Below are positions 34,407-43,041 of a DNA stretch of 64,000 nucleotides, one piece after another. Source of the stretch: WRHT01 sp031550525 (GTDB lineage Bacteria; Desulfobacterota; Desulfovibrionia; Desulfovibrionales; Desulfovibrionaceae); assembly GCA_031550525.1 (NCBI GenBank), contig JAVBON010000015.1, positions 1 through 64,000 on the forward strand, written 5' to 3'. The notes under the pieces were generated by a model. It searched no databases. It saw nothing but the letters and a program-made list of their open reading frames with translations, and was not told the DNA's origin. The position numbers were made by a program, and so were the translations under genes. Each line of letters begins with the position of its first letter. Positions within the stretch are counted from its first letter, which is position 1.

Positions 34407-35159
34407 CTACTGCCAGATTTCTTTGCCCGGAAAGTAAAACAAAAATTCGGTGCGGCTGTTGGCGGCGGCGTTTGCCTGATCGTTTTCTGAAAACAGCGGG
34501 GCCCTGTCGCCCATGCCCATTGATTTCAGGCGGGTCGGCAAAATATGCCCGCTGCCTGCCAGCATATTTAACGCGGCTCCGGCCCTGGCCCCGGAAAGCT
34601 CCCAAACCGATGGAAAAAACTTTTGGTCGAGATCGCCCTTTGGCGAGTTATTGCGCACGAGAATATTGAAATTATGGCGATTTGCCGCTTGAACTACCGG
34701 ACTTAAAAGCGTGGCCGCGCCTTTATCCATGTAAGCCGTGCCGGGTAAAAACAGCTTGTTGTTGCGCACGGTAACCTTTACACCGGTTTCTTCGGTTTCC
34801 ACGCGCAAAGACTGCTTCAGTTCCGGGTCTTTTTTTACCACCTCTTCCACAACTTCAAGCAAAGTTGAATAAAGGTCGTTTTCGGCTCTGGTAACGGTTT
34901 CCTGATCCACTTCCTTGGGCGATGGAGTGCGCACGGGAAAAGGAGATTCAGGCCTTCGATCATGCACGCCAAAGGCATCCTGAATGGAGCCGACTGCGGC
35001 CTTGTATTTTTCCACGTCGGATTTTGAAAATATGAAGAGCAGCACAAAGAAGCAGAGCAGCAGGGTCATCATGTCGCCATAGGTGACCATCCACTCCGCC
35101 ACCCCCATGGGTTCCGGGCCAGCCGGGGCTTCTCTGGGCGGTTCTTCGTCATCTGCCAT
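34407..35159 (-). CDS. motB: MotB-family stator protein, first copy
   Basis: A 250-aa stator subunit: cytoplasmic acidic/Pro N-terminus, one transmembrane helix with Asp29 (VTYGDMMTLLLCFFVLLF), a periplasmic linker, and an OmpA-like peptidoglycan-binding domain (LFLPGTAYMDKGAATLL, closing NSRTEFLFYF). Together with MotA it forms the torque-generating ion channel. It is 60 bp downstream of motA on the same strand, followed by its paralogue. The ion (H+ or Na+) cannot be decided from sequence alone. Confidence 0.92.
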   Translation of the reverse strand: MADDEEPPREAPAGPEPMGVAEWMVTYGDMMTLLLCFFVLLFIFSKSDVEKYKAAVGSIQDAFGVHDRRPESPFPVRTPSPKEVDQETVTRAENDLYSTLLEVVEEVVKKDPELKQSLRVETEETGVKVTVRNNKLFLPGTAYMDKGAATLLSPVVQAANRHNFNILVRNNSPKGDLDQKFFPSVWELSGARAGAALNMLAGSGHILPTRLKSMGMGDRAPLFSENDQANAAANSRTEFLFYFPGKEIWQ

Positions 35160-35219
35160 AATCTGACCTCATCCGCGTCACTATTATAAAAACAGAACGC
35201 GAATTTGTTGCAGCCTTTA

Positions 35220-35975
35220 TTACTTTCTCTCCTCACGCAAGGAGGGCGGGAGGAAAGATTGAAGTTTTTCCTTAACCAGAGAAGGGTGCTCGCCCTTTTG
35301 TATGGATATGATGCCTTCTTTCATAAGCTCAAGGTTTCTTGTCTCATCTTCCGAGCGTTGCTCAAGCTTTTTAGCCATGGGCAAAAAGATAACGTTGGCC
35401 AAAAACGAGCCGTACATTGTGGTGAGCAAGGCCACGGCCATGGCTGGGCCTATTGAGCTGGGGTCGTCCATGTTCTGCAGCATTTGCACAAGGCCAATAA
35501 GGGTGCCTATCATACCGAAGGCCGGGGCATAAGTGCCCATCTGCTTGAGCACTTCCTGACCGCGCCAATGCCGCTGCTGGGTTATGGCCGTATCAATATC
35601 CAGCACGCTACGCAAGAGCGAAAGCTCGGTGCCGTCGGCCACCATCATGACGCCTCTGGCAAGAAACTTGTTGGATACCTGTACTTTTTCCAGCGCCACA
35701 ATACTTTCCTTGCGGGCTTTTTCGCCCAACTGCACTATTTGCTCTATAAGCTGGCGCGGGTCGTCAATTTTATATATGAAGCATTTGCCCATAACCTTTA
35801 TGGTGCTCAAAAGCACACCCATGGGGAACATGATAAAAGCCGTGGCAATGGTGCCGCCCAGCACGATAAGCACTGAAGGTATGTCTATAAAGGACGACAG
35901 CGGCGAGCCCATTAGAATGGCTGAGAGTACGAATCCGCAGGCCGCCGCCATACCCAGAATTGTTCCGATATCCAT
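35220..35975 (-). CDS. motA: Flagellar motor stator protein MotA
   Basis: A 251-aa integral inner-membrane protein of the MotA/PomA family. It has an N-terminal pair of helices (about 1-55, ending in LIVLGGTIATAFIMF) and a large cytoplasmic loop (about 70-145) with charged residues that contact FliG. The signature GTYAPAFGMIGTLIGLVQML begins the third helix and the fourth is MAVALLTTMYGSFLANVIFLPMA. It pairs with the two downstream MotB proteins. It lies 6 bp from fapA, in the same operon. Confidence 0.95.
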   Translation of the reverse strand: MDIGTILGMAAACGFVLSAILMGSPLSSFIDIPSVLIVLGGTIATAFIMFPMGVLLSTIKVMGKCFIYKIDDPRQLIEQIVQLGEKARKESIVALEKVQVSNKFLARGVMMVADGTELSLLRSVLDIDTAITQQRHWRGQEVLKQMGTYAPAFGMIGTLIGLVQMLQNMDDPSSIGPAMAVALLTTMYGSFLANVIFLPMAKKLEQRSEDETRNLELMKEGIISIQKGEHPSLVKEKLQSFLPPSLREERK

Positions 35976-35981
35976 AGTTGA

Positions 35982-37097
35982 CTACTTTTCCAGTTTTTTT
36001 AAGGCAATTTCATCGTCTTCCAAACGGAATTCCAGCCCCTCGTAAAAGTCCTGAATATCCGCATATGCGCGCGCGATGGAAATTTCCAGCCCCGGGCGTA
36101 TGTGCCCTGGGCAGATTACCCTGCATTTAGCGGCGTTTTCCTCATCACTTTGGAAGTTTTTCCACATTTCGTTATGTTTTTGGCGTTTAAGCCGGAGTTT
36201 CTCTTTGGCCAAACGAATTTTCAGGTCGTAGCTTTCCAGCAGCACCGGCTTTTTATACACCATACGTTCCATATGCTCCAGACTGGTATGCAATGATGAA
36301 ATTTCGCTTTCAAGCCTTTGCAGCTCGGCAAATTCCACCGGGTTATACCCCATCATTATTCTGGTAATGGTGTTTTGCCCACCGCCTATCTGCTCGCCAA
36401 CATATATGATATTGTTGGCGCACACTGTGCCGCCCTGCAGACGCCCCTTAACCATAAGGCTGCCGCCAACATAAATTTCGCTGTGCAAGCAAGAGCCTTC
36501 AATCTCAATATTGCCCAGAGCATGAATACGCATGTTCTCGCAAAAAAGCGCCTTTACGTTGCCACGGCAACGCAAAAGCCCCGTTCCGGCCCCAATCAGG
36601 CCGGATTCGCATACAATATCATGCTCCGCGACAATCTTTGCACCTTCAACCGGCCCTTTAACCAGCACCTTGTTGCCTTGCACCGTAAAACCGGTGCGCA
36701 CCGCTCCATATGCCATTATATCGCCGGTAAACATAATGTTGCCGGTGTGAAAATCCACATCGCGGCGCACATTAAGCAGGTGTTTAACGGTGATCAAACC
36801 CTGGTGGTAAAATACATAGCCGTTGGTGGTGGCTATTATGCGCGATGGAAATTTCGGATGCGGAGCGCAATTGGGCCCGCTTGGAAAAACTTTATTAGGA
36901 AAAATAAAGCGCGGGTCATAATCTGTAACGTCCGGGTGAGCATCCAGATCAATTACTTCGGCCAGCACTTGCCCGGCAACCACGTTTTGCACATAGCCCA
37001 GATAATGCTGGCTGACATCGCCATCTTTAAGGGCTTCCGGCCGCAGATCTTCATGGTTGAAATCCGGGTTGAAATAATGGCGTACGTAATAGGCCAT
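35982..37097 (-). CDS. FapA/DUF342 family flagellar assembly protein A
   Basis: A 371-aa protein of the FapA (DUF342) family. The N-terminal globular part is followed by a right-handed beta-helix-like polymer-forming region: repeated I/V-x-G motifs such as GNIMFTGDIMAYGAV, GPVEGAKIVAEHDIVCESGLIGAGTG and GNVKALFCENMRIHALGNIEIEG. The C-terminal part is a coiled coil rich in Lys/Glu (about 265-340). The precise role is not settled; family members are linked to flagellar assembly and membrane targeting. Located between a STAS-domain gene and motA. Confidence 0.85.
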   Translation of the reverse strand: MAYYVRHYFNPDFNHEDLRPEALKDGDVSQHYLGYVQNVVAGQVLAEVIDLDAHPDVTDYDPRFIFPNKVFPSGPNCAPHPKFPSRIIATTNGYVFYHQGLITVKHLLNVRRDVDFHTGNIMFTGDIMAYGAVRTGFTVQGNKVLVKGPVEGAKIVAEHDIVCESGLIGAGTGLLRCRGNVKALFCENMRIHALGNIEIEGSCLHSEIYVGGSLMVKGRLQGGTVCANNIIYVGEQIGGGQNTITRIMMGYNPVEFAELQRLESEISSLHTSLEHMERMVYKKPVLLESYDLKIRLAKEKLRLKRQKHNEMWKNFQSDEENAAKCRVICPGHIRPGLEISIARAYADIQDFYEGLEFRLEDDEIALKKLEK

Positions 37098-37117
37098 AAG
37101 GTCACTCCGTGGTCTGC

Positions 37118-37555
37118 CTAGTCATCCGGCAGGATATTGACCAGCGCTTCCTCGTTGCGCAAAATTTTGAAAAAACTGGTAAGCTGCAGCTCAACCAAAG
37201 ATTGCTCCAGGCTGGCCGGCGGTTTGAACAAATACATGTCTTTGCCGCGGCCAAGCACCGTGGAGGCAAAATCGACAAGCGCCCCCAGGGTTGAACGGCT
37301 TAATTGCGTTGTATGCTCAAGATTTACAATAATCTGCTGCGCTCCGCCCGTTAGGGTGGCAAAAAGAGAAGGCTTGAACTCGTCAAGGCAGGCAAGACCT
37401 AGCGCGCCACAGTAGCTAACCAGTACTACCTTCCCGTTAAAAGCGCTAAAAACATCCGGCACGCAGCTCCGCCCGGAGCCGCATTCGGCGGTATGAACGT
37501 CTGTTTGTTGTAAAAACAGTTCGTTAAGTATGTTTATGGCGAATGTTTTTTTCAT
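37118..37555 (-). CDS. STAS-domain protein (anti-sigma-factor-antagonist-like)
   Basis: A 145-aa cytosolic protein. The middle and C-terminal region shows the STAS fold pattern: QQIIVNLEHTTQLSRSTLGALVDFA contains a Ser in the position phosphorylated in SpoIIAA-type proteins, and KDMYLFKPPASLEQSLVELQLTSFFKI is the closing helix-strand. The N-terminal 40 residues are unassigned. It is the first gene of the fapA-motA-motB-glycosyltransferase operon and could transmit a partner-switch signal to motility. No partner kinase is in the window. Confidence 0.75.
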   Translation of the reverse strand: MKKTFAINILNELFLQQTDVHTAECGSGRSCVPDVFSAFNGKVVLVSYCGALGLACLDEFKPSLFATLTGGAQQIIVNLEHTTQLSRSTLGALVDFASTVLGRGKDMYLFKPPASLEQSLVELQLTSFFKILRNEEALVNILPDD

Positions 37556-37666
37556 AAATTACGGAACAATACTGTCCTTTTTTGTAAAAAAAAGCAATTG
37601 CCGGGTTTGGGGACGGTGAAAACAACAGTCTTATGCAGCCTCATAAAACAAGTTTCGGCAATTTAT

Positions 37667-37706
37667 CGCAATACCGGTTCCAAAAGCTTATCGAACCGGT
37701 ATTGCG
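37667..37706. terminator. Long hairpin between the acyl-CoA ligase and the STAS gene
   Basis: CGCAATACCGGTTC and GAACCGGTATTGCG form a perfect 14-bp stem around a 12-nt loop, 24 bases past the acyl-CoA ligase stop on the minus strand. The T tract is weak in both directions. Confidence 0.65.
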
Positions 37707-37729
37707 TTTAATTATAGCACGTAGCCGAA

Positions 37730-39496
37730 TTATTCTATTATTTCCGTTGGCGCGGTTTCCGTTTTGATTCTTTCTTCTTCTTCGCTGCGAATTGTGCGGC
37801 GCAAAATTTTTCCTACCATGCTTTTGGGCAACTCGTCGCGAAACTCAACTTGTTTTGGCACTTTATAGTTAGCCAGCTTGTCGCGGCAAAATATTATCAC
37901 ATCGTTTTTTGTCATGCTCTCGCCCGGCTTAAGCACTATATAGGCCTTAAGTATTTCGCCGCGCGTTTTATGCGGTATGCCCACGCTGACCGCATCTTTT
38001 ATTTTGGGGTGGCTGTAAAGCACTTCATCCACTTCGCGCGGGTAAACGTTGTAGCCGCCAACAATAACCATGTCCTTTTTGCGGTCAACTATGAACACGT
38101 AACCCTCTTCATCCATGGTGGCTATATCGCCGGTGTAAAGCCAGCCGTTGCGCAGCACGTTGGCTGTTTCATCCGGCCGCCTCCAGTAGCCTTTCATCAC
38201 CTGCGGGCCTTTTATTATCAATTCTCCAACCTGTCCTGCGGGCAAGGGCAGGTTGCCCAGCTCCATATCCACCACTCTTGCCATGGTGCCGGGCAGCGGT
38301 ATGCCTATACTGCCAGGTTTGTGGGCGCCCCGCAGCGGGTTCAAATTGGTTATGGGCGAGGCTTCGGTAAGCCCGTAGCCTTCAATAAGGCTGCCGCCCA
38401 CTTTCTCTTCAAACTGCTTTATATATTCCACAGGAATTGGCGCGGAACCGGAAATGCACAGCTCCAGGCTGGAAAGATCGTACCTGCTCAGGTCTTTATG
38501 CTGTAAAATGGCTATGTACAGCGAAGGGGCGCCGGGCAACAGGGTTATTTTGCATTTTTCCATTGTCTGTAACGCTTCAATGGGGTTGAAACGCGGCAGC
38601 GTAAAAACGGTGGAACCGGTTGCGGCCGGAAGCAGCAGGCAGGTAGTAAGGCCGTATACATGAAAAAGAGGCAGCAGGGCCAAAAAGTTATGATGATGGT
38701 CAAGCTTGCTGCGCAAAACTTCGACAACCTGCTGCAAGTTGGCGTTAAAGTTGGTGTGCGTGAGCATTGCGCCCTTGGGCACGCCGGTGGTGCCGCCGGT
38801 ATACTGCAAAGCGGCAAGCGTATCGCCGGGTGCGGCTATGGGAGTTGAGAGGCGCTCCGTGCCGCGCAGCAGGTTGGTGTATGGCTGTACTGTTTTGTCG
38901 TCAAATTTAAGATCGCCGTGGTTATTTTTACGGTTTTGAAGTTTATATAGAATATTTAAAGGGAACTTCAGGGCATCTGCTATGGAGGTAATAAAAAATT
39001 TGTTTATCCCAAGGCGCATGCGCAGGTTTTTAAGTTTGGGCCAGAGCAAATCCACCGTAATCATGCATTTTACGCCGGCATCGTTAAGCTGGTGCAGCAG
39101 CTCGTGTTCCATATACAGCGGGTTGGTAAACACCACGGCGGCCCCTGCTTTAAGTACCGCCCAAAACGAAATTATGGTTTGCGGCAGATTGGGCAGCATA
39201 ATAGAGACTCTGTCGCCCTCCTGCACACCATTAGCGCGCAAATTTGCAGCCATTATTTCAGCGGTTCGCTGCATTTCTCTATAAGTGATTTTATAATTCT
39301 TGAAGGATATGGCGATAGAGTCGGGGGTTTTTTCCGCAGCCTGGTCCAGCCAGTAGTACAGTGGCACGTCAAGGGTGTGAATGTGGGCCGAAACGCCGGG
39401 GTCGTACTGTTTTATCCATGGCGCGAAATTCTGGCCCTCGGGGGCGTACAAGGAATAGTCAAGGCTGTCGATGGGCTGGTTGTCTTGATTTTTCAT
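37730..39496 (-). CDS. Long-chain fatty acid-CoA ligase (AMP-forming)
   Basis: A 588-aa ANL-superfamily enzyme activating fatty acids as acyl-AMP and then acyl-CoA. The P-loop motif ALQYTGGTTGVPKGAML lies near residue 213, the adenylate motif EGYGLTEASPITN near 363, the hinge YTGDIATMDEEGYVFIVDRKKD, and the catalytic lysine region ELPKSMVGKILRR near the C-terminus. It is FadD-like in length. The frame extends to a TTG at 39544, inside ispDF, but the ATG at 39496 is preferred; it starts 20 bp after the ispDF stop. No strong ribosome binding site. Confidence 0.9.
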   Translation of the reverse strand: MKNQDNQPIDSLDYSLYAPEGQNFAPWIKQYDPGVSAHIHTLDVPLYYWLDQAAEKTPDSIAISFKNYKITYREMQRTAEIMAANLRANGVQEGDRVSIMLPNLPQTIISFWAVLKAGAAVVFTNPLYMEHELLHQLNDAGVKCMITVDLLWPKLKNLRMRLGINKFFITSIADALKFPLNILYKLQNRKNNHGDLKFDDKTVQPYTNLLRGTERLSTPIAAPGDTLAALQYTGGTTGVPKGAMLTHTNFNANLQQVVEVLRSKLDHHHNFLALLPLFHVYGLTTCLLLPAATGSTVFTLPRFNPIEALQTMEKCKITLLPGAPSLYIAILQHKDLSRYDLSSLELCISGSAPIPVEYIKQFEEKVGGSLIEGYGLTEASPITNLNPLRGAHKPGSIGIPLPGTMARVVDMELGNLPLPAGQVGELIIKGPQVMKGYWRRPDETANVLRNGWLYTGDIATMDEEGYVFIVDRKKDMVIVGGYNVYPREVDEVLYSHPKIKDAVSVGIPHKTRGEILKAYIVLKPGESMTKNDVIIFCRDKLANYKVPKQVEFRDELPKSMVGKILRRTIRSEEEERIKTETAPTEIIE

Positions 39497-39516
39497 AGTT
39501 GTTTTTTGGTAAAAAG

Positions 39517-40713
39517 TTACAGCGGGCGCAGGCCTGTAGCGCAAACCAGAGCTTTAACGCCAAGTTTGGCGCCGGTAAACCCAAGCCCTTCTTCCGTAGT
39601 GCCTTTCAGGTTTACGCGGTTTTCCGGCAAATGCAGCAAGTGGGCCACGTTTTTTACTATTTCGCGCCTGAATGGCGATATTTTGGGGGCTTGGGCTATA
39701 ACCGTCATATCAACGTGCGCAAGTACAATGCCTTGCCCCCGGACCAGTTCCAGCACTTCAGCCAGAAGCACGGCGCTGTCCATATTGTCATAACGTCCGT
39801 CAGTATCTGGAAAATGCTGGCCGATATCACCCGCGGCCGCGCAACCCAGCATGGCATCCATAAGCGCATGCAGAAGCACATCGCCGTCTGAGTGGGCATG
39901 TATGCCTATATCGGTGGAATCTATAAGCACGCCGCCAAGTTTGAAAGGGCGGTTTCCGCCGTACTTGTGCACGTCGTAGCCAACGCCTATGCAGGGCACG
40001 GTTGCGGCGGCGGGTGAATTATCTTTTAGCATTTCAAGGTCTTCCGGCTTGGTGATTTTATGATTCGCTGGCTCCCCCGGCACAATTTGCACAGGCATGC
40101 CGCAGCCTTCAAGCATGGAGGCATCGTCCGTAACTTGCAAACCGCGCGTTTTAGCTTCTTCATGCGCTTGCACCAGAGCATTTCTGTTAAAGCCTTGCGG
40201 CGTTTGCACATAACGCAGGCTGGAGCGCGGCGGCGTGCTTACAGACTGGCCGCTGGCGTTCACAATCTTTATAGTGTCGGACGGTTCCAGCCCCGGCACA
40301 ACCCCGGCATGCCCTTGGGCAAGGGCGTCCAGCACTGTGTTTACAAGCCTGGCGCTGGCAAAAGGGCGAGCCGCGTCATGCACCAGCACCGTGGCGCATT
40401 CAGGGGGCAACACTTGCAGCGCGCACCAGACCGAATCTTGCCGCTCGGCCCCGCCCGTGACTATTTTATAAGGCAGCCCAAGGCGGCCGGATTGCTGCAA
40501 ATTTTCCACCATGGCGGCAGCCCAGTCAATTTCATCGGCCGGAAAAACAAACACTATGCCGTCTATTCTGGGTACTGCCGCAAGGGTACGCGCGGAATGC
40601 CAGAACAGTGGCTGCCCTTTGTACAGAATAAATTGCTTGCTGGGGTCGTTGGGGGCTTGCTTCAGGCGCTTGCCCTGACCGGCGGCCAGCAGTATGGCCC
40701 AGGTTTGTTTCAT
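39517..40713 (-). CDS. ispDF: Bifunctional IspD/IspF, MEP isoprenoid pathway
   Basis: A 398-aa fusion of two non-consecutive MEP pathway enzymes. Residues 1-230 are 2-C-methyl-D-erythritol 4-phosphate cytidylyltransferase (LLAAGQGKRLKQ, then VHDAARPFAS). Residues about 240-398 are 2-C-methyl-D-erythritol 2,4-cyclodiphosphate synthase (GVGYDVHKYG with metal-binding Asp/His, IGIHAHSDGDVLLHALMDA, EEGLGFTGAKLGVKA). The fused form is common in some proteobacteria. It is followed by an acyl-CoA ligase and preceded by rnpB on the same strand. Confidence 0.95.
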   Translation of the reverse strand: MKQTWAILLAAGQGKRLKQAPNDPSKQFILYKGQPLFWHSARTLAAVPRIDGIVFVFPADEIDWAAAMVENLQQSGRLGLPYKIVTGGAERQDSVWCALQVLPPECATVLVHDAARPFASARLVNTVLDALAQGHAGVVPGLEPSDTIKIVNASGQSVSTPPRSSLRYVQTPQGFNRNALVQAHEEAKTRGLQVTDDASMLEGCGMPVQIVPGEPANHKITKPEDLEMLKDNSPAAATVPCIGVGYDVHKYGGNRPFKLGGVLIDSTDIGIHAHSDGDVLLHALMDAMLGCAAAGDIGQHFPDTDGRYDNMDSAVLLAEVLELVRGQGIVLAHVDMTVIAQAPKISPFRREIVKNVAHLLHLPENRVNLKGTTEEGLGFTGAKLGVKALVCATGLRPL

Positions 40714-40742
40714 ATTGCCATGCTGTTATGTTAAAAAAACAA

Positions 40743-41100
40743 GGGAGCCGGACTATAAGCCGGGTTTTGTCACCCCGCTTGCGCGGGGGAGGCTAGCATT
40801 CCTCTAGGACTACGGTTACCCGCAGCCTCAAGCAACCTACCCGAGAGCAGACCGGGCAGATCTGTTGCTCTCCTATTTGGTTTTGCTCCGAACGGGGTTT
40901 GCCTGGCTTGCCGTGTCGCCACGGCAACCGGTGGGCTCTTACCCCACCGTTTCACCCTTACCTGGCCTTGCGGCCCGGCGGTTTGCTTTCTGTTGCACTT
41001 GCCGGAGATCACTCTCCCTGGGAGTTACCCAGCGTTCCGCCCTGCGGAGCCCGGACTTTCCTCTCCGCCTTGCGGCGCAGCGCCAGCCCGTCCGGCTCCC
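40743..41100 (-). ncRNA. rnpB: RNase P RNA, bacterial class A
   Basis: About 358 nt on the minus strand. The 5' and 3' ends are complementary (GGGAGCCGGAC with GTCCGGCTCCC). The conserved P4 5' strand is GAGGAAAGTCCGGGCT near the 5' end. Conserved internal motifs ACAGAAA and GGTAAGGGTGAAA are present, and the 3' P4 region ends ACAAAACCCGGCTTATAG. T residues follow the 3' end (GTTTTTTT) and act as the terminator. Reading frames drawn across this region are not genes. Confidence 0.95.
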
Positions 41101-41154
41101 GGCCCCATGCGGGGCCATAATTGCTTATACAAGTAGTCAAATTGAAACTACAAA

Positions 41155-41886
41155 TTATTCCTCGGCACAGAAATGCTCGCTCCAGAAAATGAGGCGCTGG
41201 CAGTTGGGGCAGGAGAGTATCTGTTTGCCTTTTTGCAGCTCGATATACCCCTGCGGAGGAATGGATATGTTGCAGCCGCTGCATATGCCGCCGTTTACAG
41301 GCACAATTACGGGGTACTCAAGACGCTCGCGAATAAACTCGTAACGGGAAAGCACGGGCAGGGGAATATCCTTGCTGGTTTCGCGGCGGCGCTCGTCCAG
41401 TGTTTTAAGCTCATTTTGAGCCTTTTCCATGCGCTCGGCAAGGCCCGCCTCTTTTTCGGCCAGTTCCTGAGCCAATTTGGCGTGTCTGGATTCAACATCA
41501 GCCATGCTTTCATTTTGCCTGGACAATTCGTCCATCATAACCCGTTTTTCTTCTTCCCTGTCTTTGTTCATTTTCTCAAGGGAATCCATTTCCCGCATCA
41601 TGGCCTGGTACTCTTTGCTGTTACCAACCTGCATGAGCTTGCTTTTGCTCTTTTTTATGCGGGAGTCGTCATCTTCCATATCCAGGTTCAGGCGTTTTTC
41701 CTGTTCCTTAAGGTGTTCCAGCTTGTCCTGCACGCGGGCGCGCTCTTCTTCAATGCGCTGAAAGCCGGTTTTAAGCTCGTCAATTTCTTTTGGGGCGCTG
41801 GTAAGATCCTTGCGGATAACGTGTATCTGGTCGTCAACCTTTTGCAGCTCGACCAATTGCTCAATTTGTTTAAGATAAAGACTCAA
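41155..41886 (-). CDS. Coiled-coil zinc-ribbon protein (C4-type zinc ribbon family)
   Basis: About 243 aa. Residues 1-180 are a long antiparallel coiled coil rich in Glu/Lys/Arg, and the C-terminal 60 residues hold a zinc ribbon with CSGCN and CPNCQ pairs (GGICSGCNISIPPQGY, ILSCPNCQRLIFW). The family is widespread and conserved next to nif3-type genes, with no firm function; nucleic-acid binding is often proposed. The frame is open to 41961, overlapping the upstream Nif3-family gene, but a TTG at 41886 gives MSLYLKQIEQLVELQKVDD and has GGAGG 3 nt upstream; this start is my preference but uncertain. Confidence 0.8.
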   Translation of the reverse strand: MSLYLKQIEQLVELQKVDDQIHVIRKDLTSAPKEIDELKTGFQRIEEERARVQDKLEHLKEQEKRLNLDMEDDDSRIKKSKSKLMQVGNSKEYQAMMREMDSLEKMNKDREEEKRVMMDELSRQNESMADVESRHAKLAQELAEKEAGLAERMEKAQNELKTLDERRRETSKDIPLPVLSRYEFIRERLEYPVIVPVNGGICSGCNISIPPQGYIELQKGKQILSCPNCQRLIFWSEHFCAEE

Positions 41887-41932
41887 TGTGTCCTCCAAGA
41901 CTATGTTTCGGACTCCGTTGTGCGGAGAGCGG

Positions 41933-42739
41933 TTAGTTTCTTTCAAATGTAAAAGGGTCAACCCCAGGTATGAAACTGACCTTTACTTCATCAAGCAAAG
42001 GCTCAAGCTGCCTTGCCAAGTTGCGCATCATGATCTCTTCCATTTGAAAATGGCCGATATCTATAACGTTAATTTCAAAACCCAGCGCCGCATGGTACTT
42101 TACGTCGCCGCTGACAAACACATCCGCCCCGGCCGATTTGGCAATGCCTGCCAGATCGCTGCCGGAACCGGGGCAGCAGGCCATGCAGCTTACCCAGGCG
42201 GGTTTTGGCCCACTGCTGCGCCAATCCGATTTTTGCGCGTGCGCTGCCAGTTGTTTACAAAATTCGTCATAAGGCAGCGGCGAGGGCAATTCTCCGGAAA
42301 AACCCAGGCCGTAATCAACAGCCCCTGCCTGCTCGCGGCCCGGCAGCGGGGTTTGCCCGCTTACCTCCAGCAAACGCACGTTTTTTAGGGCAAAGGCCTC
42401 GGCCAGCCAGCGTACCGGCCCGGCCGGGTTGCAATCCAGCGACGTATGCGCGCTGTAAAGGGGCACGTCGGCCTTAAACAGCAAGGACAGCGCCTCGTGG
42501 TAATCGTCAGCGGCATCGGGAAAACGCGCCTGCAGGGATAACGGGTGGTGCGACAATATGAAATCCGCCCCCATATCCAGAGCCTGCGCCATGTATTTGG
42601 GCAGAGGGTCGAGCATTACGGCCACATGCGCCGCCTGTTTGCGAAAAGCCGCCACCTGCATGCCGGATTTATCCCAGCTTTCGGCCAGGGCAATTGGGGC
42701 GATTTTTTCTATAACTTTAATTATTTCAGATACTTTCAT
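41933..42739 (-). CDS. Nif3-like dinuclear metal centre protein
   Basis: A 268-aa protein of the Nif3/YbgI/YqfO (DUF34) family, sometimes called GTP cyclohydrolase 1 type 2 homologue. Metal-binding and core motifs are visible: AESWDKSGMQV near residue 19, FILSHHPLSL (His pair) near 60, YSAHTSLDCNP near 95, and near the C-terminus ADVFVSGDVKYHAALGFEINVIDIGHFQME. The biochemical role is unsettled. It lies immediately upstream of the zinc-ribbon gene, a common pairing. A hairpin with a T tract ends about 20 nt before its start codon. Confidence 0.9.
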   Translation of the reverse strand: MKVSEIIKVIEKIAPIALAESWDKSGMQVAAFRKQAAHVAVMLDPLPKYMAQALDMGADFILSHHPLSLQARFPDAADDYHEALSLLFKADVPLYSAHTSLDCNPAGPVRWLAEAFALKNVRLLEVSGQTPLPGREQAGAVDYGLGFSGELPSPLPYDEFCKQLAAHAQKSDWRSSGPKPAWVSCMACCPGSGSDLAGIAKSAGADVFVSGDVKYHAALGFEINVIDIGHFQMEEIMMRNLARQLEPLLDEVKVSFIPGVDPFTFERN

Positions 42740-42758
42740 ACAGAATGTTTTACCAAAT

Positions 42759-42795
42759 AAAAAAGTGCTTACTCGCCTTGCGGCAATGTAAGCAC
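42759..42795 (-). terminator. Hairpin with T tract just upstream of the Nif3-family gene
   Basis: On the minus strand GTGCTTAC pairs with GTAAGCAC (42788-42795 with 42765-42772) across a 15-nt loop and is followed by TTTTTT. The T tract ends about 20 nt before the ATG at 42739, so it could attenuate transcription into the gene or end a small upstream transcript. Confidence 0.6.
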
Positions 42796-42876
42796 CTCAA
42801 CTTTTCCGGGCCAGCCAGGTGAAAACAGGTTACGGCATTTGCAGCAATGCGCACTTAATCTCCTGCAATAATACAT
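42769..42876 (-). CDS. Candidate 35-aa Cys-rich leader ORF
   Basis: A minus-strand frame ATG (42876) to TAA (42769-42771) encodes 35 residues with a CxxxxxxxCCxC cluster (HCCKCRNLF) and a GKVEV segment. The stop codon lies inside the terminator stem. A TTGACT/TATGAA promoter lies upstream. No good ribosome binding site precedes the ATG. The Cys pattern and, in the other frame, QEIKC faintly recall small Com-type zinc ribbons, so it may be a decayed copy of one. A chance frame is possible. Confidence 0.2.
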   Translation of the reverse strand: MYYCRRLSAHCCKCRNLFSPGWPGKVEVLTLPQGE

Positions 42877-42918
42877 GAATACTTGTAATTAAAGCTGATT
42901 CCACTTGAAAACAGGTTT

Positions 42919-42947
42919 TTCATAAATCCGGTACAGGTTGGAGTCAA
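42919..42947 (-). promoter_or_regulatory. Candidate sigma-70 promoter upstream of the Nif3-family gene
   Basis: On the minus strand TTGACT (-35) and TATGAA (-10) are separated by exactly 17 nt. Transcription would start about 170 nt before the Nif3-family start codon and pass through the 35-aa frame and the terminator hairpin. Confidence 0.45.
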
Positions 42948-43002
42948 GAAAAAAAGTCATACACTCGGTTATTTATTGGCATATAAGGCCATATAAAGCA
43001 AA

Positions 43003-43031
43003 ACTCCGGCGCGGCCAGCCAGGCCGTGCCG
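43003..43031. repeat. GC-rich hairpin next to element copy 4
   Basis: TCCGGC-g-CGGCC and GGCCG-t-GCCGGA form a stem with one mismatch and an AGCCA loop. On the minus strand it is followed by GTTTTGCTTT and could end transcripts of the FlgO cluster after the palindromic element. Confidence 0.5.
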
Positions 43032-43041
43032 GAAAAGCGCC

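Noticed and set aside
40743..41100. Small ORFs across the RNase P RNA gene
   Set aside because: The sequence is clearly rnpB by conserved motifs and end complementarity; frames here are incidental.
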